NCBI RefSeq assembly: GCF_900111565.1
Contig: NZ_FOIK01000004.1
Coordinates: forward strand, 186,001 to 250,000
DNA from: Paenibacillus sp. NFR01
Lineage (GTDB): Bacteria; Bacillota; Bacilli; Paenibacillales; Paenibacillaceae
Length of the DNA: 64,000 nt
Reading direction: 5' to 3'
The notes under the pieces are model-generated. The model had not been told where the DNA came from. It was given only the letters and a program-made list of their open reading frames with translations, and searched no databases. Below are positions 8,215 to 18,009 of the stretch, piece after piece. The stretch's first letter is position 1. Every line of letters starts with the position of its first letter. A program made the translations under genes and the position numbers.

Positions 8215-9012
8215 TCAGACTTCCTCCGGGCGGGGAATGATCCGGATGCGGCATTCCTCCTCCGGCGTTTCATGAAACGCCCGGGCAATGCCCTTGGCTT
8301 GAATCTGCGCCTTCGGCACGCTCCGCTGCTTGAACACCGCCTCCACCGGCTCGGTGAACGGAAAAGGCTCCAGCATTAACGCGGAGGCGTCTTTCCACTC
8401 CGCAGTGATGGCGCGGCCGCTCGTAAAGCCGAAATCCTCGCTGCCCGAGAAGCCGTCCTTGAACCAGGGATGCTCCTCCGATTTCGGACTGCCCGGCTCG
8501 CTTAGCGCCAGGAACAGCGACAAATCGTCGCAGAACTGCAGCAGCCGCTCGTCGTGATACAGCTCGCCCTCGGCAATCGGGCGGCTATGCTCAAGCTCGC
8601 GGCGGATGCGCGCCCGCCGCGCCTCCTCCTCGGCCAGAAACTCCCGCAGCGCCGGCCCGTCCTCCCCGGAGGTCTCGATCAGCCGTTCGTAGTGAAGGCT
8701 GCACAGCAACCCGCCGTACGCTGTATCCGCTTCGATCTCGTCCAGCCCGCGGCGGTAGAAGACCAGCTTCGGGACCAGCGGAAAGTCGAGAAAGGTGTAC
8801 GGCGCGCCCTCCGCGTCGTTCCAGAACGGCGTCTCGTCGAGGTCGATCCAGCCGCGGTCATGGTTGGCTATCGCCCGCAGTACCTCGGCGCGGCGGTCCT
8901 GAACCGTTCGGGTCGCTTCCTCCCTGAATTCCGCCGCGAATCTCCCCGCAAGCTCTCCATGCTCGTGCTGCTTCATCATCACCAAGTTTCCGTCATGTTC
9001 CCGACAAATCAC
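8215..9012 (-). CDS. DUF3891-family protein, GTG start
   Basis: 265 residues from GTG 9012. An ATG at 9057 gives 280, but GTG is preferred: AGGGAGG lies seven bases upstream of it, the resulting ICREHDGNLVMMKQHEHGEL opening matches how DUF3891 proteins begin, and a TATAAT at 9070-9065 would leave almost no leader for ATG 9057. The protein contains an HD-like ANHDRGW segment and several conserved acidic and aromatic patches. Function of DUF3891 is not known; it looks soluble and cytoplasmic. First gene of the leftward run that ends with the GNAT gene. Confidence 0.75.
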   Translation of the reverse strand: MICREHDGNLVMMKQHEHGELAGRFAAEFREEATRTVQDRRAEVLRAIANHDRGWIDLDETPFWNDAEGAPYTFLDFPLVPKLVFYRRGLDEIEADTAYGGLLCSLHYERLIETSGEDGPALREFLAEEEARRARIRRELEHSRPIAEGELYHDERLLQFCDDLSLFLALSEPGSPKSEEHPWFKDGFSGSEDFGFTSGRAITAEWKDASALMLEPFPFTEPVEAVFKQRSVPKAQIQAKGIARAFHETPEEECRIRIIPRPEEV

Positions 9013-9064
9013 GGCCATTCCTCCCTGTAACATGCGTAGTCCGATTATTCGCTTCATTGCAGAA

Positions 9065-9070
9065 ATTATA
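9065..9070 (-). promoter_or_regulatory. Candidate -10 element of the DUF3891 operon
   Basis: A perfect TATAAT on the minus strand. No convincing -35 hexamer was found at 16-18 bp. The position implies transcription starting near 9058, which favours GTG 9012 as translation start. Confidence 0.35.
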
Positions 9071-9198
9071 TCATATTGCTTCCAACAGGCCGAATCGGCG
9101 CAAGCTGTCGCGATAAAAGAATTGTATGAAATGTACCCCGTTTATGGGCCTGCAGAAACACCCTCCGGGGCTGCTTAGTAAAATTGGGGGCCATGACA

Positions 9199-9235
9199 GC
9201 GAAGCGGCCGGGCAATAGCCGCCCGGCCGCTTCGC
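9199..9235 (-). terminator. Strong hairpin after the SLH protein gene
   Basis: GCGAAGCGGCCGGGC (9199-9213) and its exact complement (9221-9235) make a 15-bp GC-rich stem around a 7-base loop, starting five bases past the stop codon. On the minus strand no immediate U-tract follows; ATTTTAC comes about 16 bases later. It may end transcription poorly, or mainly protect the 3' end. Confidence 0.6.
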
Positions 9236-9240
9236 ATTGC

Positions 9241-12200
9241 TTATTGCCCGTATACGAGCCTGTATACGTTATAGATCAAAACCGCAGCTTCCGCGCGGGT
9301 CAGGCTGCGGCCCGGATGGAAGCCCGCCGCATCTCCTTGCAGCAGCTTGGCGCCGGTTAGAGCCCCGATGCCTTCCTTGGCGTAGCCGGCGATGTCGCCT
9401 GCGTCCGCGAAGCGTGTCATGCTCTCCGGCTCTACCCGGAGGCGGGGCGCGGCGGGCGTCAGCGCAAGCGCCCGCTGCACCAGCACAGCGGCGTCCTGCC
9501 GGCTGATCGCCTGCTCCGGCGCAAAGCGGTCCGCGCCCGTGCCGTCCGCGATGCCTAGCGCGCGGAAGCTGCGGACCGCCGCCGCATAATAAGCGTCCGC
9601 CTGCACATCGGCGAACGTTTCGCCCGGCGCGTCGGGAAGCTCCAGCGCCGCCGAGAGCAGCAGCGCGAAATCCGCGCGCGTTATGACAGCCTGCGGGTTA
9701 AAGGCTGCCGCCGACTGGCCGCGCGAGATGCCTTTGGCCGTGAGAACGGCGATAGCCCGCTCCGCCCACGGGACCGGCTGCAGATCGCGGTAAGCCGCCG
9801 CGACGGAAGTTACCGCATACTGGCTGAAATGCGCCGTGTGAAAGACCACTTGCCCGCTGCCCGGCACATACCGTCCATTGACGACCGGCACGCTGCTGCC
9901 TTGGCCGTCGATATAGCGGACGGCCAGCAGTTCGGTGTCCTCCCCGGCAGCGGGAGCGTATGGCAGCGATACCGTGACCGGCGCTCCCTGGCTCCGCCAA
10001 TCCAGGACATGACCGTCCGCCGTCAGGGACAGATCAACCGCCGGGCGGCTGCCATTTTGCCCCGCCAATGCGCTTCCCCAACCGCCGCGGTCCGCCTCGC
10101 GGATCGTCACGGTTACCCTGGGGCCGGCGGCCGCAAGGTCCGCCGCGTCCAGCATGCTGCCCGGAAGCAGCAGCGTGCCCTTGGCGGTGACCAGCTCGAT
10201 CGCGCGGCCGGGTTCAGAGCCGCCGAGCAGCGCGGCGGGCAGCTCCAGGCTGTAGCCCTCAGCCCCCTCGGACGCCGCCAGCCGTACGGTTACTTTTCGG
10301 ACGCCGCCGGCCGGCGAAGTTTGGCCGAACGCCTTCTCCAGCAGTTCCGCCGGGAGCGAGGCACCGGCGGTCTTGCCGGTGATGGACGCAGGCGTTACGG
10401 CAATGATGGCCGAGCCGTCCGCACCAGCCGAGACTGCCGGCGTCGATGGCGTTCCCGCCGTCGGGATTGGCACCGGACCCGGCGTTTCCGGTTCCTCTGC
10501 GCCGCCGCTCAGCGCCGCCAGCCGGTCTTTCAGGCCTTTCTTCACGTTTCCGTCAGGCAGCAGGGCCACGAAATTCGCGGCGGCGTCGATCCGGGTTGCG
10601 GTTTTATAGGCTTCCGCCGCCTTCACCGCGGTTTCCGCCGAAGCGGCCAGAGCGGCTGCGAAGGGGGCGTTCAGCAGATACAGATCGCCATACAGCGTGG
10701 CGTCCTTGCTGGTGCCGATGCCCTGATTGTATTCGATGAAGCCGGCCCGGCCCGCGCCGTCATTCTCGTTCAATAATAAGGCAAAGCCGATCGGCTCCTC
10801 CGGGTTGAACGCGGAATCCGGACCATGCAGCTGCGCAAACGGAATCGCGAGGTCGTAATGCGTTATTTTCTGCGTTTCATCGCGGGTAATATGGGAGGTC
10901 ACTCCGCTCAAGGCTCCGGTGCCCAGTCCCTCCGGGGCGCGCCAGCGCCAAGCGCTGACCGTGCCTTGGCCGTTCAGGGCAAAGCCAAGCTCGCTGACGT
11001 CGGGACTGGCTTTGCCTTTGCCGCGCGACAGATCAATGCCGAGTTGCAGGCTGTCGCCCTGCCAGATGTCGCCGTTGCTCCAGCTCTGCGCCTGCACATC
11101 GTCGCGCACGTCCACGGTTACGTACAGATTGTCGTCATCCCAGTGCAGCTTCGCTTCCGCGCTGAGATCGCCGGCACCGCTCCAATTGCCGCCGAGGCTG
11201 AAATAATGGTCGGCATCCGCCAGGAGTACGGAGGGAGCATCGCCGCCGGCGCGCGCGGCGAAGGATTGGCCCAGCTTGACTGAAGCGACGTAAGCCGCCC
11301 CGTGATCCAGCGTGATTTTGTATTTCAGCGAATCGCCCGTCACATAAGGCAGCGCGATGTCAATGCTGCCGCCGAGCGCTACGCCCGCAAAATTCACCGG
11401 CCGCATCAGTTCCCGGTACACGGACGGCTCCAGCAGCTCCAGCGTTCCCTTGAGCGGCTGCGCTTGCCCTACGTTGGTCAGCGTCAGCTTCGCTTTCGGC
11501 TGCGCGGCCGTTCCTTCATCGAACGGCGCGGCTTCCAGCCGCAGCAGCACTGGCACCAGATCGGTGCCTGCTACTTTAGACGGCGCCCGGTTATCGATTT
11601 GCAGCCCGCCGCTGTACAGATTGTTGGTCAGTGTCAGCGACTCCACCGCCGGGTCGGCATACACATGGGTCGTGCGCGCCTGCTGGAAATAAGAGTCGTA
11701 CAGGAATATCTCTCCGCCGAGCGCCCCCAGCCCCCTTTCCCCGACCGTGGTAAGGTTGGCCTGCTGAATATGGATGTTCCCTCCGTAAATATCGAAGGAA
11801 CGGGTCGTATCGCCCCACATGGAGGAATTAAACAGCGTGGCTTTCGAATCGAACGATTCCCCGACCGTCACATAGACTTTATCCTCGGAGCTGAGCGACA
11901 CCAGCTCGGTGTTCACCAGCACCAGCCCTCCGGGAGCGGCGCTGTCGAGCACCGCGCCTTTTTTGCTGCCGTCCGTGCCGTGGCCGATGACGACGGCCTG
12001 CGGTCCCCGGCCGTCCTGCGCCGCGAAATGAATGCCGTATTCCGAGCCGTAAACAAATGTGTTAAACACGGTTTCCTCCGTGACATCGGCAATGCGGAAT
12101 GCATCCAAATGCTCCTTTTGGTAGTTCCAGACCAGCTGGAATGCCGCGTCCGTGTCGGGATGATTCGGATACGTGCTCCGTCCGTAGTAATGCGGGTTGA

Positions 12201-15180
12201 ACTGCACGTTGCGGATAAATCCGTCCCTGGCTCCGCCGCCGACCGCGATGCCTTCCTTCAGCGGAGATCCGGCTACGTAATCGATGTAGTGGCCGCTCGT
12301 ATCGAAGCTGGCAAAGTCGATGCCCTGATACGGGTTGACCAGCGTCGTATCGATGGCGTACACGCCCCTGCCCGTGCCCCGGATCGTGTAGGCATACGGC
12401 TTAACGGCACTCCAGCTCTGCCGGTCATAATAGACGGACAGCCCGCGTACTCCTGCGGAGGCCTCCAGCGTAATCAGCGCTTCCGCGCCCGCCTCGTTCT
12501 CGCCGTAATTCGTGAAGATGACGGTGCCGCCGCCGATCGTATGATGCGGCACATCCCAGGAGCCTCTAAGCTCCACGCCCGGCGGCACATTCAGCCGGCT
12601 GTCGATCCGGTAGGTTCCTGCCGGCAGGTACACCGTGCCGCCGCCCGCCGCCCCGGCATCGTCCAGCGCCCGCTGAACGGCCGACGACGCGTCCTGCACG
12701 CCGTTCTTGTCCGCGCCGTAAGGATCGGCTGTCACGTCGAACAGCAGGGCCGTCGCCGGCTTGGGCGGAACGGCGGCATCCGTGGCGACGCCCTCCGGCA
12801 GCGTCTCCAGCGCGTAAGCCTCCTCCTGGTGGACGTTGACTTCGGCCACCCCGCTTTCGTTAGAAACGTCCAATTGTCCGTTATAGCCGGAGTTGACCGC
12901 GTTAACCACGCGCGCGGCGCTGCCTGCCAGGACATGGTTATCCGCCTCGGCGAAACTGGATTGCCCCAGCAGAAGCGATCCCCCGTTGGCCGCAATGGCG
13001 TAGCCGCCGGCAGCGGCGTTCCAGCCCGCAAACGAGCTGTTCTCGAAGGAGAGCACGCCGCTGCCGTCGTTGACGACCGCATTTCGCGTGTTTCCGCCTA
13101 CCGTCACCGTATTGAACTGGGCGATGGAATGGAAGCCCGCCGTCGCCAGAATCGCCACCGGGGATTCGCCCGCACCGGCCGCAAAGGAGCTGTCCGTCAC
13201 GAGCAGGCCGTAATCGTTGACGCCTTCAATCTTCAGCGCGACGTTGCAGTCATCGATGGCAATGCGGTACAGCTGGGCATTGGCCGCCTCCAGCGAATTC
13301 GTCCGCGTCGTAACGCGCAGCCCGGTCTTGAAGCCCGAGATATGCAGATCGGACATGTATTCCCAGTCCGAACGCCCCATGACCACGCCTTCGGCATGTT
13401 CGGTCATATAGCCGCGCAGCGCCGCCCGTTCCGGCGCTCCCGCCAGACCCGAAGCCGACCAGACGTCCGGCTTGAGCGTAACCTTCTCCAGACGCCCGAT
13501 ATCGGTGGTGAAATCAAGGAAAATCCCCGTTTTGAGCGCTGTTCCGTATACGTTGTCGACATAATGAAGCTCATTCCAGACCGGCCCGATTTTGATTCCG
13601 TTGTACGCGTTGACCAGCGTAACGTTTCGGATCGTGGCGCTGTCCCCGGAGAGCTGCTCGAATGTCCACGGGTAAGGAGCCGGAGCATCCAGGCTCTGCT
13701 CCGGGTACCAGACGGAGAGATTCGTGACGCCGCTGACGGGCTCCATACGGATAAAGCTGGTCCCGTTCTCCTCGCCCCGGCCCCCGTACGACGCGAGAAG
13801 GGTACCGCGCACGGTATAGTCGCCCGCCGCCGGCTCCGGCCGGTCCCCGCGCAGCGTAACCCCGGTGGGAATCGTTAAGTGGCCGTCGAGACGGTACGTT
13901 CCGGCAGGCGCGAACACGACCCCGCCGCCCTGGACGGCGGCAGCGTTCAGCGCGTTCTGGATGGCCTGCGTATCGTCAGCCACGCCGTCCGCTTTGGCGC
14001 CGTAATCCGCCACGCTCACGTTCGCGATAACGATCTCGCTGGATGCGTAGACGGTCTCCACCACCCCGGTATGCGAGGGCGCCGTTGCCCGCGGCGTTTT
14101 CTTCACCGTGACCTTGGCTACCCGCAGATCGGGATTGTTCTCCGGAGCCCCGCCCCCGCTGATGCCGATCCGGAAGTCGCTGCCGTTCGCGCGGTCGGCG
14201 AATTTCGCGTCGCTCAGCTTGAAGACGGTGCTCCGCCAGCTCTTGGAGTCACCGTATGTGAACAGCGGCGCATCCTTGAACGGCGCGGACAGCGAATCGT
14301 ATTGCAGCACCATGCTGCCGCCGCCTTCGTCATAGTAATCCACGGTTACGTATACATCCTGATCGGCATTGTCATAGAGAAAAGCGTTGTCGACGTTCAT
14401 GTAGAGGTAAAGCGTCCGGTCGCCTGCCGCAGCTTTGTTCGTGCTCCAGTACCCTCTGCCGTCCTTCGTCCCGGTAAGCAGTCCCGCCTCATTGTCCCCG
14501 GCACGGGCGGTAATGCCGAGCGGCTGCAGCGGCTGGCCAAGGACGATGGCCGCTTCGTCCGGCGGCAGCGGCTTCGGCGTTTTCGTTACCGTAACCGCAG
14601 CCACTTTCAAATCCCGGTTCGTCCCCGCGCTGGCCCCGCCGCCTTCGATCCCGATGCGGAAATCCCCGCCGTTCGTGCGCCCCGCAAACCAGGCGTCGGT
14701 CAGCTCAAAGGTATGCGTCCTCCAGGTTCGCGTGTCGGTATACGTGAAGAGCGGGGCGTCTTTGAAAGCATTCGGCGCGCCCAGCGCATCGTATTGCAGC
14801 ACCATGGACCCGTTTCCTTCATCGAAATATTCCACCTGCACCTGCACGTCGTAGCCGGAATTTTCATGCAGATATCCGTCGTCCACGTCCATGTAGAAAT
14901 AGACCGTCTGCGGTCCGTCCTCCGCCTTGTTCGTCTCCCAGTACGTTTTGTCCGCCAGTGTTCCCGTCCGCAGCCCGTCCGGGTTATCGCCCGCGCGGGC
15001 TGTAATTCCCGCGGATACCGGAACTTCCCCCAGCGTAATGCTTGCCGCAGCAGCGGCTGATTCAGCGGATGCTTCAGCGGCATGTATCGGAGGTACGTAC
15101 AGCCCCGCCGCGATCAGCACGGCTGACAGCAGTGCAGCCGCATTCCTGCGCAGTTTTTTCATTCCCCATTGTCGTCCCAT
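9241..15180 (-). CDS. Giant S-layer-anchored protein with duplicated pectate-lyase-like domains
   Basis: 1979 residues, secreted. Rough layout: signal peptide 1-35 (hydrophobic run, cleavage near HAAEA); two tandem beta-rich repeats at 45-205 and 209-365, clearly related to each other (both carry GITARAGDN, YWxTNKA, GSMVLQYD, DAPLFTY, DFRIGI); two pectate-lyase-3 type beta-helix domains, starting near 387 (YGAKADGVADDTQAIQNAL) and 811 (YGADKNGVQDASSAVQRAL); a CBM9-like domain 1316-1500 (KLHWDDDNLYVTVDVRDD); a Pro/Thr linker near 1560; a ZU5-like stretch; three SLH modules from about 1796, 1853 and 1920. SLH modules bind pyruvylated wall polymer, so the protein should sit on the cell surface. 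GGAGGGTG seven bases upstream supports ATG 15180. Substrate unknown; the location beside a sugar importer suggests polysaccharide binding or cleavage. Confidence 0.88.
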   Translation of the reverse strand: MGRQWGMKKLRRNAAALLSAVLIAAGLYVPPIHAAEASAESAAAAASITLGEVPVSAGITARAGDNPDGLRTGTLADKTYWETNKAEDGPQTVYFYMDVDDGYLHENSGYDVQVQVEYFDEGNGSMVLQYDALGAPNAFKDAPLFTYTDTRTWRTHTFELTDAWFAGRTNGGDFRIGIEGGGASAGTNRDLKVAAVTVTKTPKPLPPDEAAIVLGQPLQPLGITARAGDNEAGLLTGTKDGRGYWSTNKAAAGDRTLYLYMNVDNAFLYDNADQDVYVTVDYYDEGGGSMVLQYDSLSAPFKDAPLFTYGDSKSWRSTVFKLSDAKFADRANGSDFRIGISGGGAPENNPDLRVAKVTVKKTPRATAPSHTGVVETVYASSEIVIANVSVADYGAKADGVADDTQAIQNALNAAAVQGGGVVFAPAGTYRLDGHLTIPTGVTLRGDRPEPAAGDYTVRGTLLASYGGRGEENGTSFIRMEPVSGVTNLSVWYPEQSLDAPAPYPWTFEQLSGDSATIRNVTLVNAYNGIKIGPVWNELHYVDNVYGTALKTGIFLDFTTDIGRLEKVTLKPDVWSASGLAGAPERAALRGYMTEHAEGVVMGRSDWEYMSDLHISGFKTGLRVTTRTNSLEAANAQLYRIAIDDCNVALKIEGVNDYGLLVTDSSFAAGAGESPVAILATAGFHSIAQFNTVTVGGNTRNAVVNDGSGVLSFENSSFAGWNAAAGGYAIAANGGSLLLGQSSFAEADNHVLAGSAARVVNAVNSGYNGQLDVSNESGVAEVNVHQEEAYALETLPEGVATDAAVPPKPATALLFDVTADPYGADKNGVQDASSAVQRALDDAGAAGGGTVYLPAGTYRIDSRLNVPPGVELRGSWDVPHHTIGGGTVIFTNYGENEAGAEALITLEASAGVRGLSVYYDRQSWSAVKPYAYTIRGTGRGVYAIDTTLVNPYQGIDFASFDTSGHYIDYVAGSPLKEGIAVGGGARDGFIRNVQFNPHYYGRSTYPNHPDTDAAFQLVWNYQKEHLDAFRIADVTEETVFNTFVYGSEYGIHFAAQDGRGPQAVVIGHGTDGSKKGAVLDSAAPGGLVLVNTELVSLSSEDKVYVTVGESFDSKATLFNSSMWGDTTRSFDIYGGNIHIQQANLTTVGERGLGALGGEIFLYDSYFQQARTTHVYADPAVESLTLTNNLYSGGLQIDNRAPSKVAGTDLVPVLLRLEAAPFDEGTAAQPKAKLTLTNVGQAQPLKGTLELLEPSVYRELMRPVNFAGVALGGSIDIALPYVTGDSLKYKITLDHGAAYVASVKLGQSFAARAGGDAPSVLLADADHYFSLGGNWSGAGDLSAEAKLHWDDDNLYVTVDVRDDVQAQSWSNGDIWQGDSLQLGIDLSRGKGKASPDVSELGFALNGQGTVSAWRWRAPEGLGTGALSGVTSHITRDETQKITHYDLAIPFAQLHGPDSAFNPEEPIGFALLLNENDGAGRAGFIEYNQGIGTSKDATLYGDLYLLNAPFAAALAASAETAVKAAEAYKTATRIDAAANFVALLPDGNVKKGLKDRLAALSGGAEEPETPGPVPIPTAGTPSTPAVSAGADGSAIIAVTPASITGKTAGASLPAELLEKAFGQTSPAGGVRKVTVRLAASEGAEGYSLELPAALLGGSEPGRAIELVTAKGTLLLPGSMLDAADLAAAGPRVTVTIREADRGGWGSALAGQNGSRPAVDLSLTADGHVLDWRSQGAPVTVSLPYAPAAGEDTELLAVRYIDGQGSSVPVVNGRYVPGSGQVVFHTAHFSQYAVTSVAAAYRDLQPVPWAERAIAVLTAKGISRGQSAAAFNPQAVITRADFALLLSAALELPDAPGETFADVQADAYYAAAVRSFRALGIADGTGADRFAPEQAISRQDAAVLVQRALALTPAAPRLRVEPESMTRFADAGDIAGYAKEGIGALTGAKLLQGDAAGFHPGRSLTRAEAAVLIYNVYRLVYGQ

Positions 15181-15238
15181 TGCTTCTCACCCTCCATAAT
15201 CAAGAAGTAAATGAAATATCATCCATGTCCATCCCGAT

Positions 15239-15277
15239 AAAAAACGCCCATCGGCGTATTTCGCTTATGGGCGTCTT
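15239..15277 (-). terminator. Intrinsic terminator of the sugar ABC importer operon
   Basis: On the minus strand ACGCCCAT (15274-15267) pairs with ATGGGCGT (15251-15244) and is followed by six T (15244-15239). It lies about 130 bases past the binding-protein stop and before the SLH gene. Confidence 0.8.
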
Positions 15278-15404
15278 TATCCAACCGCGCTGTCAGAAGA
15301 TTGGCTCTCCCAAAAAGGCGCTGAAAGGTCAAACCTGCGGGTTCTTGCTTATTCGGCTTGGAATGTATTCAGATCAACTTCCGTCTTTCAGGTTGCGCGG
15401 ACCG

Positions 15405-16973
15405 TTATTTCTGCTGCGCGGCCAGGTAAGCGTCCACTTGTCTTTGCGTTTCGGCAAGCAGCTTGTCGAGGCCGTTTTTCTTCTGCATTTCAATATAGTC
15501 GTTGACCGACTTTTCCACGTTCTTGACCACGCCGAACTCGATCGGACGGCTGAATTCGTCGGAAGCCTGGTCGCGCTTCGCGATTTCATTTTTCACGTTG
15601 TCTTCGGCGATAAAGAGACCGTCCACCGGCGAATTCACGTTATTCGGCTCGCTGGCGAATTCCGCTTCCTTCTCCCAGAAGCCTGCGGCATAGGTTTGCG
15701 TCGGACGCATGAATTGCGGCTTCCAGAACGCCCATTGTCCGCCCCATTCCATGTAGTTGCTGGTCGAAGAATCCATGCCTTCCGGATATACAGCCATATC
15801 GCCGTCCAGCTTATAGGTCTTGCCCTCGATGCCGTATTGCAGCAGATCGTAGAGCGTTTGGTCGGTCTCCACCATGTCCAGGAAGCGGAGCACCAGGTCC
15901 GGATGCTCGGAGTTGCGGTTGATGGCGAGTACGTTCGCCAGAGCGGTGCGGTTTACGTATTTTTTATCGGGATAGAGCTCGGACATCTCCTGCTTGAAGG
16001 ACGGATCGACGAAACCCGGATCGGCGTAGGCCCATTCATGCGAAGTGATGGTGAAGAACTTCTTGCCGTTTCTCCACTGCACTTCCTCGCCTTCCTTGTC
16101 GATCATCGCATCGCGGTTGATCAGGTTGTCGTCGTACCACACCTTGGACAGCTTTGCCGACTCCAGATAAAACGGCTGCTGCTCGACCGGCTGCACGGTT
16201 ACCTTCGGATCGTTCAAGTAGAAGCCCAGCCCGTGGAAGTTCAGGTCCACCCATTCGTCGCGGATCATGAAGATGGACAGCGGGGTGGTGCGGGACAGCT
16301 TGTCGTTCGGATACGCTTTCTTGAAATCGCGCAGCAGCTTGTCGACATCCTCGATCGTTTTGACCGAGCCCGGCTCAAGGTCGATGCCCGCTTTCTCGGC
16401 CAGATCGGAGCGCCAGCCGGCGAACTTGCGTTCATTCATCTTCATCGTCCATGGCAGGCCGACAATCTGGCCGTTTACCGTCGCTGCGGTCAGCGTGCCT
16501 TGCTCCTGGTATTTCTTGTAAAGGTTCGGCGCGTATTCCGGCAGCAGATCGTTCAGCGCCATATAGGAGCCTTTTGCCGCCATCTGCTTATAGGAGAGCC
16601 AGTCGCCGTCGAAATTCATGTCCCAGCTGTCGCCAGAAGCGGCCATTACGAGCATTTTGTCCTTGAAATCGCCGAACGGAATCGTGTTGATGTCGAACTT
16701 GACGTTCAGCCCCTTGCCTTTGACGTATTCGCTGATCTTGGACCATACTTCGTCCGTGGCTGCCTTCTTATCGCCTCCGAAGTAGAATTTGAGCGTCACT
16801 TCCGGACCGCTGTCTTTGACGGCGCCGGCATTTTGCCCGCTGGTGTTGCCGGTATTCCCGGCATTGGCCGCGTTACCGGAATCATTGCCTCCGTTGCCCC
16901 CGCAGGCCGATAAGCCGAAGCTCAGCAGCAGCGTGGCGGCCAGGAGGAAGCTGCCCGATTTCCTTTTTGACAT
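15405..16973 (-). CDS. Extracellular sugar-binding lipoprotein of an ABC importer
   Basis: 522 residues. A lipoprotein signal with lipobox LSAC (cysteine near residue 24) is followed by a Gly/Asn/Asp-rich spacer GGNGGNDSGNAANAGN and then a family-1 type solute-binding fold of about 490 residues, the size seen in LplA-like oligosaccharide-binding proteins. The mature protein would be lipid-anchored outside the membrane and deliver an oligosaccharide to the two permeases encoded just upstream. The 126-bp gap from the second permease is wider than the 25 bp between permeases. No ATPase gene is present; such importers share a housekeeping MsmX-type ATPase. Ligand unknown. Confidence 0.9.
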   Translation of the reverse strand: MSKRKSGSFLLAATLLLSFGLSACGGNGGNDSGNAANAGNTGNTSGQNAGAVKDSGPEVTLKFYFGGDKKAATDEVWSKISEYVKGKGLNVKFDINTIPFGDFKDKMLVMAASGDSWDMNFDGDWLSYKQMAAKGSYMALNDLLPEYAPNLYKKYQEQGTLTAATVNGQIVGLPWTMKMNERKFAGWRSDLAEKAGIDLEPGSVKTIEDVDKLLRDFKKAYPNDKLSRTTPLSIFMIRDEWVDLNFHGLGFYLNDPKVTVQPVEQQPFYLESAKLSKVWYDDNLINRDAMIDKEGEEVQWRNGKKFFTITSHEWAYADPGFVDPSFKQEMSELYPDKKYVNRTALANVLAINRNSEHPDLVLRFLDMVETDQTLYDLLQYGIEGKTYKLDGDMAVYPEGMDSSTSNYMEWGGQWAFWKPQFMRPTQTYAAGFWEKEAEFASEPNNVNSPVDGLFIAEDNVKNEIAKRDQASDEFSRPIEFGVVKNVEKSVNDYIEMQKKNGLDKLLAETQRQVDAYLAAQQK

Positions 16974-17099
16974 GTCTAACCTCTCCCCTTAACGATTGAT
17001 GTATATGCTTGACGGCCGAAGCCGGAAAAGCCTTTAACCCTTTGAACCCGCAATTGGCGCGAAGGCCGGCGTCCTGAATCTCCGTTGCGGCGGATGGGG

Positions 17100-17984
17100 T
17101 CAGCCTTTTACCGCGCCTACGATCAGACCTTTGACGAAATACCGCTGCACGAACGGATACAGGAAAACAATCGGCCCGATCGTGACTACAGTCAGCGCCA
17201 TCTTCATCGATTCCGACGGGATCTGCGCCGAAATGCGCTGCATGGCGGCCGCGTTGCCGGAGCTCCGCAGGAACTCGACGTTAGAAATCAGCGTGCGCAG
17301 CAGCAGCTGCAGCGGCTGAAGCTCCTGCTTGTCGACGAACATCAGCCCGAGGAACCAGTCGTTCCAGTAGCCCAGCGCCATGAACAGTCCGACCGTAGCC
17401 AGCACGGGCAGCGAAAGCGGGGCGATCAGCCGGTAAAAGATCCGGAATTCCCCGGCGCCGTCGATTTTGGCCGACTCGTGGATTTCCTCCGGGATGGCAT
17501 GCATGAAGTTGCGGATCAGGAACAGGTTGAACGCATTGGCGAGCGAAGGCAGAATGAGCGCCCAGATCGTATCTTTCAGCTCCAGATAGCGTACGCAGAT
17601 GATGTACCACGGGACAAGCCCGCCGTTGAACAGCATGGTGATGATGACGTAGACCGACAGCACGCCGCGCAGCTTGAACGATTTCCGGGACAAGGCATAA
17701 GCCCCCATCGCCGTCACGAGCAGCGAGAGCGCCGTCCCTACCGTCGTTACGATCAGGCTGATGCCGTAGGCGTCGACAATCCGGTTGGAACCCAGCAGCA
17801 GAATGCGGTACGAATCGAAGGTGACATGCTTGGGCCACAGGGTGTACCCGTAGGCGGCGATATCCTGCTCGGTGCTGAGCGACCCCGAAATGACCATAAT
17901 GAACGGATACAGGCAGGAGAGGCTGAATAAGCCTACCACGAGCATAATGATCCATTGGCTGAACGAAAATTTTTTGGCTGTCAT
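17100..17984 (-). CDS. Carbohydrate ABC transporter permease (LplC/YtcP-like)
   Basis: 294 residues with six predicted membrane segments, beginning with IIMLVVGLFSLSCLYPFIMVI. The cytoplasmic EAA loop is seen as EEIHESAKIDGAGEFRIFYR, where the G and following P (LIAPLSLP) contact the ATPase. C-terminal PFVQRYFVKGLIVGAVKG is typical of this CUT1 permease type. It starts 25 bp after the first permease and lies before the binding protein, so the operon reads permease, permease, binding protein. Confidence 0.92.
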   Translation of the reverse strand: MTAKKFSFSQWIIMLVVGLFSLSCLYPFIMVISGSLSTEQDIAAYGYTLWPKHVTFDSYRILLLGSNRIVDAYGISLIVTTVGTALSLLVTAMGAYALSRKSFKLRGVLSVYVIITMLFNGGLVPWYIICVRYLELKDTIWALILPSLANAFNLFLIRNFMHAIPEEIHESAKIDGAGEFRIFYRLIAPLSLPVLATVGLFMALGYWNDWFLGLMFVDKQELQPLQLLLRTLISNVEFLRSSGNAAAMQRISAQIPSESMKMALTVVTIGPIVFLYPFVQRYFVKGLIVGAVKG

Positions 17985-18009
17985 GCCGAATCAGAACCTC
18001 CTTGGCCGA

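Noticed and set aside
11302..13878. Long rightward frame of 858 codons
   Set aside because: It is antisense to the SLH protein gene, whose domains are clear. The product is Arg/His/Val-rich as expected of a high-GC shadow frame.
15042..16913. Rightward frame of 623 codons opposite the sugar-binding protein
   Set aside because: Antisense to a clear lipoprotein gene and crosses its terminator; no motif.
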